From Sphingomonadaceae bacterium (GTDB lineage Bacteria; Pseudomonadota; Alphaproteobacteria; Sphingomonadales; Sphingomonadaceae), in the NCBI GenBank assembly GCA_019239785.1, contig JAFAZM010000298.1, positions 1 to 38,509 of the forward strand: a stretch of 38,509 nt of DNA. Reading direction: 5' to 3'. A program made the position numbers and the translations under genes. The notes below the pieces were generated by a model. It did no database searches. It was not told where the DNA came from and saw only the letters and a program-made list of their open reading frames with translations. This document shows, in pieces, positions 14,948 through 20,583 of this stretch (position 1 is the stretch's first letter; each line of letters begins with the position of its first letter).

Positions 14948-15697
14948 TCACACTCGGGCCGTATAGAGACGCGACGCTTCGGCGAAGCCGATGACCGGCG
15001 CGACGATCGTGCCGTCCGCCTCGCGCCGCGCATGCAAGGGATCGACCGCCTCGATGACATGGTCGGGCGCGCCCGCATCGAGCCCCGAGACCACCACGTC
15101 GAAGGTCGTCGCCGGCCCACCCTGCGGCACGAACCAGTGCACATTGTCGCGCTCGGAGCACATGGTCGAGACCTGCCCGCGCCGCGCCAGATAGTCCCGC
15201 GTCGGCCGCAGCCGCATCGCGCCGGCCTCGTCGCCGACCCGGTGGAAATTGCGCACCCGGAAGGCGCCGGCGACGACGAGATGGGCCGAGACCATGTGGC
15301 GGTGGCCGTGCGGCGTGATCACGTTTTGCGGCGCGAAGTCGAACAAGGCGGCGCCGTAGGCGAGCCGCCGCGGCCGCCCTTCCGAATCGAGGAAGCGGAC
15401 GTAGCGCTTGGCGGGATCGTTGGTCCCGCCTCCGGGCGCGGGCTCGATCCGCGCGCGGGAAACCAAAGCGGTCAGTTCGGCAAGGTCGATCTCCGCCGCG
15501 AGCCGCTCGACCTCCAGCGCCCAGGCAAGCCCGGAGATCCGGCCCGCCGCCAGCGCCTCCGCGACCGCCTGCTGCCCGTCGATCCAGCGCCGCGCCCCGG
15601 TCTCGCGCCGCGGCACGCGAGCCCGCGCCTCCCGCACCAGGGCGGCGAGCAGGAAGGCGGAGAGGAACGCCCGGCGGCCGAAGGGGAAGGTCTCCAT
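14948..15697 (-). CDS. Exported cupin-like hypothetical protein
   Basis: A 249-residue protein with an Arg-Arg signal (GRRAFLSAFLLAALVREARA) pointing to export. The middle has a cupin-like metal motif, NVITPHGHRHMVSAHLVVAG (His130, His132, His134, His139), followed by FRVRNFHRV; the C-terminus carries more beta strands. The fold suggests a small-molecule-binding or dioxygenase-like barrel, but I do not recognise a specific family. The start is supported by GGAG 6 bases upstream. It begins 40 bases after a 35-bp block shared with the promoter of the sigma-factor operon, and is followed by the permuted DAO-like gene, so the two are likely regulated together by that ECF sigma factor. Confidence 0.75.
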   Translation of the reverse strand: METFPFGRRAFLSAFLLAALVREARARVPRRETGARRWIDGQQAVAEALAAGRISGLAWALEVERLAAEIDLAELTALVSRARIEPAPGGGTNDPAKRYVRFLDSEGRPRRLAYGAALFDFAPQNVITPHGHRHMVSAHLVVAGAFRVRNFHRVGDEAGAMRLRPTRDYLARRGQVSTMCSERDNVHWFVPQGGPATTFDVVVSGLDAGAPDHVIEAVDPLHARREADGTIVAPVIGFAEASRLYTARV

Positions 15698-15737
15698 CGC
15701 TCCAATCTGCCGCGGCGGGCGGCGCGGACAAGCGAGG

Positions 15738-15772
15738 ATCGCTCCGCGCAGGCGATACTTTTCCGCGGCTTT
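15738..15772 (-). promoter_or_regulatory. Shared ECF-type promoter block, copy 2
   Basis: On the minus strand AAAGCC-N3-GAAAA-G-TATCG-C-CTGC-N3-GAGCGAT. It matches the block at 18578-18612 at 28 of 35 positions with no gap, though the flanks are unrelated. GAAAA and CGAT are 17 bases apart, like ECF -35 and -10 elements. It precedes the cupin-like gene by 40 bases. Confidence 0.6.
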
Positions 15773-15788
15773 GGTGCCGCGCCGGGGC

Positions 15789-16550
15789 CTATCTGCGGCT
15801 CCCCGCCTCGCCCGCCTCGATCAGTGCCTCGAACTGGGCGAGCTCGGCCGGGTTCAAATCGGAGACCGCCCAATGCGCCATGCCGTGGCTGCGCCAGCGC
15901 CGGACATTGTAGCCGTCGCGCGGCGCATCGCTGCCGCCATCCGACCCGCCGTCGGGCCAGACGAACAGGTTGATCACGTGCAGCCGGCGCCGGTAGACGA
16001 TCGCCGCCACGGCCCGCCCGCCGACATAATCGAGCCGCCCGCCGGCCAGGGTGAATCCGGCCGCCGAGGTGTCGATCACCGGCGGCGAGAAATCGACCCG
16101 GCCGGCGAACCAGGGCTTCACCTGGTGCTGGTCCGAGGTGGCGACGTCGACCAGATGCGCGGCCTGCAGCGAGCGCACATGGCTGGCGACGAGCTCGGCC
16201 GGGAGGTCGGGGCCGCGCGGCACCATCAGCAGGAGTGCAAGGCTCGCGATCAAAGCGGCGGCGCTGCCGCCGAGCGACCAGATCGGCCAGGCGGACCGCA
16301 ATCGGCCGAGCAGCGGCCGGCGGGCGCCCGCCGCGAGCGACTGCTCGATCCGCGCCCGCAGTCCCGGCGGTGCGGTCTCCAGCAGCCTCGCCGCGCCGAT
16401 CCGGCCGCGCAGCGCCTTCATCTCGGCGAAGGCGACGCCGCAGCCGGGGCAGGCGGCGAGATGGTCCTCGGCGCGCGCCGCATTGGCGGCATCGAGCTCC
16501 CCGTCGAGCAGGCCGTGGAGGAGCAGGCGCGCGGACTCGCAGTCGCTCAT
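15789..16550 (-). CDS. Anti-sigma factor, zinc-finger (ZAS) membrane type
   Basis: A 253-residue protein that probably holds the co-transcribed ECF sigma factor at the inner membrane. Seen: the anti-sigma zinc motif His30-x3-Cys34-x2-Cys37 in EDHLAACPGC, a single transmembrane helix (about 92-112, SLGGSAAALIASLALLLMV), then a periplasmic domain of about 140 residues with HVRSLQAAHLVDV and QHQVKPWFAGRVDFSPPV, as in the family of anti-sigma factors whose periplasmic part responds to stress. The ATG overlaps the sigma stop (ATGA), so translation is coupled. The signal sensed is unknown; the copper-protein neighbour hints at redox or metal stress. Confidence 0.9.
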   Translation of the reverse strand: MSDCESARLLLHGLLDGELDAANAARAEDHLAACPGCGVAFAEMKALRGRIGAARLLETAPPGLRARIEQSLAAGARRPLLGRLRSAWPIWSLGGSAAALIASLALLLMVPRGPDLPAELVASHVRSLQAAHLVDVATSDQHQVKPWFAGRVDFSPPVIDTSAAGFTLAGGRLDYVGGRAVAAIVYRRRLHVINLFVWPDGGSDGGSDAPRDGYNVRRWRSHGMAHWAVSDLNPAELAQFEALIEAGEAGSRR

Positions 16551-17224
16551 CCCTCGGCTCCCGTCCCGGCCTCGCGGGCGCGCCAGGCCGCGGCGAGCCG
16601 TTCGCGCGCGCGCGCCAGCCGCGACATCACCGTGCCCGTCGGCGCATCGATCGTCTCGGCGATCTCGCGATAGGAGAGCTGCTCGATCTCGCGCAGCACC
16701 AGCACCTCGCGATAATGGAGCGGCAGCGCCGCGATCAGCGCCCGCAGCGCCTCCTCGTCCGAGCTGCGGATCAGCAAAGTCTCGGGCGTCTCCGCCTCGA
16801 TCGGCGCCGCCTCCGCCTCGCCGGTTTCGTCCGGCACATATCGTCCCGCCGCCTTCGCCCAGCTCAGGAAGCAATTGCGCACGATCGCAAGCAGCCAGGG
16901 CCTGAAGGCCTCGCCGCGAAAGCCGGCAAAGCCGCGCAGCCCGCGCAGATAGGCGTCGTGGACGATGTCCTCGGCGGCGCCGGCATCGCGGCAGAGATAG
17001 CGGGCGAAGCTGTAGGCGTCGTCGAGCAGCGGCATCGCCGCCTCGTGGAAGCGCCGGGCCAGCTCCGGCGGCGGCCCGGCGGGCGGCGCACCCGCGGCGG
17101 CGGAGGTCCGCCGCGCGGCGGCGCGCGGCGCCCGGCGCGGGGTGAAGATCTGCGCGATCGCGGCAAGGGCAAGGCGCGGCCAGGCCGCGGCTGGCCCCGC
17201 GTCGAGGACGCCCGCCGCGCTCAT
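16547..17224 (-). CDS. ECF-family RNA polymerase sigma factor
   Basis: A 225-residue group IV sigma factor. Region 2 runs from about 70 to 130 (FARYLCRDAGAAEDIVHDAY with the DIVHDAY core, then FRPWLLAIVRN) and region 4 from about 165 to 215 (LPLHYREVLVLREIEQLSY and the helix-turn-helix IAETIDAPTGTVMSRLARARERL). The N-terminal 50 residues are Ala/Pro/Arg-rich and longer than usual; the start at 17224 is nevertheless supported by GGAGG about 8 bases upstream. It is the third gene of an operon with a metallophosphoesterase, a cupredoxin and its anti-sigma factor. It probably recognises the duplicated block at 18578-18612 and 15738-15772. Confidence 0.93.
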   Translation of the reverse strand: MSAAGVLDAGPAAAWPRLALAAIAQIFTPRRAPRAAARRTSAAAGAPPAGPPPELARRFHEAAMPLLDDAYSFARYLCRDAGAAEDIVHDAYLRGLRGFAGFRGEAFRPWLLAIVRNCFLSWAKAAGRYVPDETGEAEAAPIEAETPETLLIRSSDEEALRALIAALPLHYREVLVLREIEQLSYREIAETIDAPTGTVMSRLARARERLAAAWRAREAGTGAEG

Positions 17225-17234
17225 CGCGCCCTCC

Positions 17235-17567
17235 TCACCGGCCGGTCACCACGATGTGGCCGGTCATATGCGGGTGCAGTGCGCAGAAATAGGGATAATC
17301 GCCCGGCGCCGGATATTGGTGCGCATAGCGCGCGCCGGGCGGCAGGATCGGCGAGCGGTAGGAACGATCGGCGGCGGTGACGTTGTGCGGCTCCTCGTCG
17401 TCGTTGACGAAGGTCACGATCGTCCCCGCCCGCACGGTCAGCGTCTGCGGGCCGAAATGGAAATTGGCGATATGGACGGTCGCCGGAGCCGCGGCTGGAG
17501 CGGCGGGATGCGGCGCGGCGGCCAGCGCGGGGAGGGCGAGCAGGGCGAGGACGAGCTTGCGGTTCAT
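17235..17567 (-). CDS. Periplasmic cupredoxin (blue copper protein)
   Basis: A 110-residue exported copper protein with a Sec signal (MNRKLVLALLALPALAAAPH) and a plastocyanin/azurin-like fold. All four type 1 copper ligands are present: His61 in EPHNV, and Cys95, His98 and Met101 in FCALHPHM. Such proteins carry electrons or buffer copper in the periplasm. The start is supported by AAGGA 6 bases upstream. It lies 10 bp after the metallophosphoesterase gene and 10 bp before the sigma gene, so it is part of the sigma operon. Confidence 0.93.
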   Translation of the reverse strand: MNRKLVLALLALPALAAAPHPAAPAAAPATVHIANFHFGPQTLTVRAGTIVTFVNDDEEPHNVTAADRSYRSPILPPGARYAHQYPAPGDYPYFCALHPHMTGHIVVTGR

Positions 17568-17577
17568 GTCGATTCCT

Positions 17578-18510
17578 TCAGGCGAGGTCGCTGTCGGTGA
17601 TGGCGAGCGGGCCGCTCCGGCCGACGAGGCGAACCGAGCGGATGCCGAGCGTGGCGCGGAGCCGGTCCGCCGGCACGGCGAGCGGCCCCGGCCCCGCCGC
17701 GGTGCCCGGGGCGGGCTGCGGGTAGGCGGTCGAGCGGGCGGTGTGGAAGGCGACATGGCCTTCCACCTTCTGCATCACCTGGTGGATATGGCCGTTCAGC
17801 ACGGTCACCGAGCCGAAGCGCGCGAGCAAGGCGAGCGCCGCCGCGCTGTCGTCCGTGCCCCAGCCCCATTCGGGATAGAGGCTCCACAAGGGCATGTGCG
17901 CGAAGATCACGATCGGCGTGGAGCTGCTGCGGCCGTCCAGGTCGTCGCGCAGCCAGGCGAGCTGGGCCGCGCCGAGATGGCCGAGCCCGCCCGCGGCGAG
18001 CTCCACCACGTTCACGAGGCCGACGAAATGGGCGCCGCCGGCATCGAAGCTGTACCAGCCGGCGCCGCGCGTCCCGGCCCCGAACCGCCTCAGATAGGCG
18101 GCGCCGGTGCCGTCGCCCTGCACGTCATGCTCGCCGGGCACGTAGTGGACCGGCACGCCGAGCTCGCCGAGGATCGCCTGCGCCGTGTCGAACTCGCTGT
18201 CCCTCGACAGATGGCTGATGTCGCCGGTGTGGAGGACAAAGGCGGGCGGCGTCGGCAAGGCGCGGATGCGCGCCACCGCCGCCCGCAGGGTCGCCGCCGG
18301 ATCGGGGTTGGCCGGACGGTCGAAGCCGATATGGCTGTCGCTGATCTGGACGAAGCTGAAGCCGCCCGACGGCGCCCGCTGGCCGGGCGCCGCGGCCGGA
18401 AGCATCGCCCCCGCGGGCACGCCGCCGCTCAGCGTCCAGAGCAGGCCGCCGCCCGCCCAGGCCATGCATTTCAGCGCCCCGCGCCGGTCGAGATGATCCT
18501 GTTCCGCCAT
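17578..18510 (-). CDS. Tat-exported calcineurin-like metallophosphoesterase
   Basis: A 310-residue exported phosphoesterase with a twin-arginine-like signal (LDRRGALKCMAWAGGGLLW). Metal and catalytic motifs in order: SDSH (Asp58, His60), HTGDIS (Asp97), PGEHD (126-129), FAHMPLW and NGHIHQ. The usual GNHD motif reads GEHD: the asparagine that bridges to the second metal is glutamate here, so metal choice or activity may differ. The relatives are CpdA-like cyclic-nucleotide or phospho-ester hydrolases, but being exported it likely acts in the periplasm on another ester. It is the first gene of the sigma operon, 67 bases downstream of the 35-bp block; ribosome site GGGAGAGGG. Confidence 0.9.
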   Translation of the reverse strand: MAEQDHLDRRGALKCMAWAGGGLLWTLSGGVPAGAMLPAAAPGQRAPSGGFSFVQISDSHIGFDRPANPDPAATLRAAVARIRALPTPPAFVLHTGDISHLSRDSEFDTAQAILGELGVPVHYVPGEHDVQGDGTGAAYLRRFGAGTRGAGWYSFDAGGAHFVGLVNVVELAAGGLGHLGAAQLAWLRDDLDGRSSSTPIVIFAHMPLWSLYPEWGWGTDDSAAALALLARFGSVTVLNGHIHQVMQKVEGHVAFHTARSTAYPQPAPGTAAGPGPLAVPADRLRATLGIRSVRLVGRSGPLAITDSDLA

Positions 18511-18577
18511 GTCCCTCTCCCTTGGAATGGTGAGGAGACTCGGCGGGGTTCGGCTTTATTCCAGGCCGGGCGAAACA

Positions 18578-18612
18578 ATCGCTCGGGGCAGCCGATATTT
18601 TTCTTTGGCTTT
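18578..18612 (-). promoter_or_regulatory. Shared ECF-type promoter block, copy 1
   Basis: On the minus strand AAAGCC-N3-GAAAA-A-TATCG-G-CTGC-N3-GAGCGAT, 28 of 35 bases identical to 15738-15772. It lies upstream of the operon encoding the ECF sigma factor itself, as expected for autoregulation. GAAAA-N17-CGAT is the likely -35/-10 pair. Confidence 0.6.
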
Positions 18613-18653
18613 CGCTCCCGCCGGCGAACGATAGAGTAGGCCACTGCACCTGA

Positions 18654-18802
18654 TCCTCCCCTGAAAGGGGAGGGGGACCATGCGCAGCATGGTGGAGGGG
18701 TATCAGCGGCAGGGCAGCGCTCAGCATGCCGGGCTTCCGCCAGCGCTGACACCCCTCCACCACCGCCTTCGGCGGCGGTCCCCCTCCCCCCTTGGGGGAG
18801 GA
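18654..18802. repeat. Palindromic element R6 (family D)
   Basis: Arms 18654-18701 and 18750-18802 are inverted copies with AGGGGGACC...GGTGGAGGGG on the left; the inner spacer of about 48 bp is not symmetric. Each arm has its own small hairpin (CCATGCGCAGCATGG, CCGCCTTCGGCGG). Together with the ECF promoter block it accounts for the 341-bp divergent gap between the sigma operon and the ampR-like gene. Confidence 0.85.
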
Positions 18803-18851
18803 ATTGAGAGACCGTCGTGACACCGACCACCTGCCGTAGCGAAAGACGCTC

Positions 18852-19712
18852 ATGATCCGCCCCTACCTCCCGCTGAACGGCCTGCGCGCGTTCGAGGCCG
18901 CGGCCCGCCACCTCAGCTTCACCAAGGGCGCGATCGAATTGTGCGTGACCCCGGCCGCGCTCGGCCACCAGGTGAAGGCGCTGGAGGAGCGGCTCGGCGC
19001 GCCGCTCTTCCGCCGGCTGCCGCGCGGCCTAGCGCTGACCGACGAGGGCCGGGCGTTGCTGCCGGTGCTGCGCGACGCGTTCGACAAGGTGGCGGCGGCG
19101 CTCGCCCGCTTCGACGACGGAAGGGGGCGGGAGCTGCTTTCGGTCGGCGTCGTCGGCACCTTCGCAGTCGGCTGGCTGCTGCCCCGCCTGGCGGATTTCG
19201 AGGCCGCCCATCCCGAGGTCGACCTCCGCCTCACCACCAACAACAACCGCGTCGACATCGCCGAGGAGGGCCTCGATTTCGCGATCCGCTTCGGCGACGG
19301 CGCCTGGCACGGCACCGAGGCGATCCCGCTCTTCCCCGCGCCGCTCACAGTCCTCTGTGACGAAGCGACCGCCGCCCGTCTCCGCACCCCCGCCGACCTC
19401 GCCGGGGAGACCCTGCTCCGCTCCTACCGCAGCGAGGAATGGCCGGCCTGGTGCGAAGCCGCCGGCATCGAGACACCGCCGCTGGTCGGCCCGGTCTTCG
19501 ATTCCGCCGCGTTGATGGTGGAGGCGGCGCTGGCCGGCCGTGGGGTCGCGCTCGCCCCGGCGCGCATGTTCGAGGGCAGGGCCGCCCGGCCGTTCGACAT
19601 CGAGGTCGATCTCGGCGGCTACTGGCTCACCCGCCTGAAGTCGAAGCGCCCAACCCCGGCGATGGCCGCGTTCGAAAGCTGGATCCGGGAAGCGGCGGAG
19701 GAGGCGCGCTAA
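18852..19712 (+). CDS. AmpR-type LysR-family transcription regulator
   Basis: A 286-residue LysR regulator very close in type to AmpR, which senses muropeptides and controls beta-lactamase genes. The N-terminal helix-turn-helix is RPYLPLNGLRAFEAAARHLS plus IELCVTPAALGHQVKALEERL. In the effector domain the residues known to matter in AmpR sit at the same numbers: Gly102 and Thr103 in VGTFA, and Asp135 in NNNRVD; the C-terminal GGYWLTRLKSK matches the region of Tyr264. GcvA relatives lack this set. No beta-lactamase gene is adjacent, unlike the classical ampR-ampC pair. Murein-recycling genes occur 17 kb away. Start at the ATG giving the standard N-terminus. Confidence 0.9.
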   Translation: MIRPYLPLNGLRAFEAAARHLSFTKGAIELCVTPAALGHQVKALEERLGAPLFRRLPRGLALTDEGRALLPVLRDAFDKVAAALARFDDGRGRELLSVGVVGTFAVGWLLPRLADFEAAHPEVDLRLTTNNNRVDIAEEGLDFAIRFGDGAWHGTEAIPLFPAPLTVLCDEATAARLRTPADLAGETLLRSYRSEEWPAWCEAAGIETPPLVGPVFDSAALMVEAALAGRGVALAPARMFEGRAARPFDIEVDLGGYWLTRLKSKRPTPAMAAFESWIREAAEEAR

Positions 19713-19716
19713 AATC

Positions 19717-19846
19717 CGCCCCGGAACGGGGAGGGGGACCGCGACGCGAAGCGGCGCGGTGGAGGGGTCGCGAGCGACAGCGAGCATCGGAGGCCGGGCC
19801 CCCACCACCAGCCTTCGGCTGGTCCCCCTCCCCGTCCCGGGGAGGA
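19717..19846. repeat. Palindromic element R7 (family D)
   Basis: Arms 19718-19769 and 19799-19846 repeat the GGGGAGGGGGACC...GGTGGAGGGG layout of the element at 18654-18802, again with a non-symmetric centre. The two family D copies bracket the ampR-like gene. It fills the gap between the converging ampR-like gene and hslV. Confidence 0.85.
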
Positions 19847-19856
19847 TCGAGAAGAG

Positions 19857-20399
19857 CTAAGCCGCCCCCTCGATCGTTTCGACGGTCAAATTCTCGTTCG
19901 TATAGACGCAGATCTCCGCGGCGATCTTCATCGCCTTGCGGGCGATCGCCTCGGCATCTTCCTCATAATCGTAGACCGCGGTCGCCGCGGCCAAAGCGAA
20001 ATTGCCGCCCGAGCCGATCGCGGCGATCCCGGCCGCCGGCTCCAGCACGTCGCCGTTGCCGGTGAGGATCAGGGTCACGTCCTTGTCGGCGACGATCATC
20101 ATCGCCTCGAGGTTGCGGAGATATTTGTCGGTCCGCCAATCCTTGGCCAGCTCGACCGCGGCCCGCATCAGCTGCCCCTGATGCTGCTCCAGCTTGCGCT
20201 CCAGCCGCTCGAACAAAGTGAATGCGTCCGCGGTCGCGCCGGCGAAGCCCGCAATCACCTTGCCGTCGCCGAGCCGGCGCACCTTCTTCGCATTGGGCTT
20301 GATCACCGTCGACTGCAGCGACACCTGCCCGTCGCCGGCGACCACGACCTTCCCGTTTTTCCGCACGCCGACGATCGTCGTGCCATGCCAGACTTCCAT
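19857..20399 (-). CDS. hslV: HslV, peptidase subunit of HslUV protease
   Basis: A 180-residue threonine peptidase that forms the chamber of the HslUV ATP-dependent protease. The N-terminus MEVWHGTTIVGVRKNGKVVV carries a six-residue propeptide; cleavage after Gly6 exposes the catalytic Thr7, as in other alphaproteobacteria. Seen also: AGDGQVSL, NAKKVRRLGDGKVIAGFAG, and the GSGG motif in AIGSGGNFALAAA. The start at 20399 is the only one that keeps the propeptide short; GGGAGC lies upstream. hslU, usually directly downstream, is about 10.7 kb away on the same strand, beyond unrelated genes; there is no second copy in the window. Confidence 0.97.
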   Translation of the reverse strand: MEVWHGTTIVGVRKNGKVVVAGDGQVSLQSTVIKPNAKKVRRLGDGKVIAGFAGATADAFTLFERLERKLEQHQGQLMRAAVELAKDWRTDKYLRNLEAMMIVADKDVTLILTGNGDVLEPAAGIAAIGSGGNFALAAATAVYDYEEDAEAIARKAMKIAAEICVYTNENLTVETIEGAA

Positions 20400-20429
20400 G
20401 TTCCAAAGCTCCCGCTTTCCTTTGGGGGA

Positions 20430-20458
20430 TATCTGGGGGCGGGGCGCGGCCGCTGCAA
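20430..20458 (-). promoter_or_regulatory. Possible promoter of hslV
   Basis: On the minus strand TTGCAG (20458-20453) is followed after 17 bases by CAGATA (20435-20430). It has the same 17-base spacing as the hslU candidate, but the -35 is a poorer match to RpoH. A half copy of a family F repeat (TTTCCCGCTCGCGGGAGAAG) lies at about 20506-20526. Confidence 0.28.
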
Positions 20459-20583
20459 TGGCGGGCGGAAAAGGCACGGCAGGAGGGCCTCGCACCTGCA
20501 CACCCTTTCCCGCTCGCGGGAGAAGGGAAGGTCGCGCCACTTTGGGCTGACAGACGCGCCCCGCCCCTTTAGGCTGAACCGCG

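Noticed and set aside
18540..18575. GGAATAAA with downstream GAGTCTC as an ECF promoter for the metallophosphoesterase operon
   Set aside because: It has no counterpart upstream of the cupin gene; the conserved 35-bp block slightly upstream is the better candidate.
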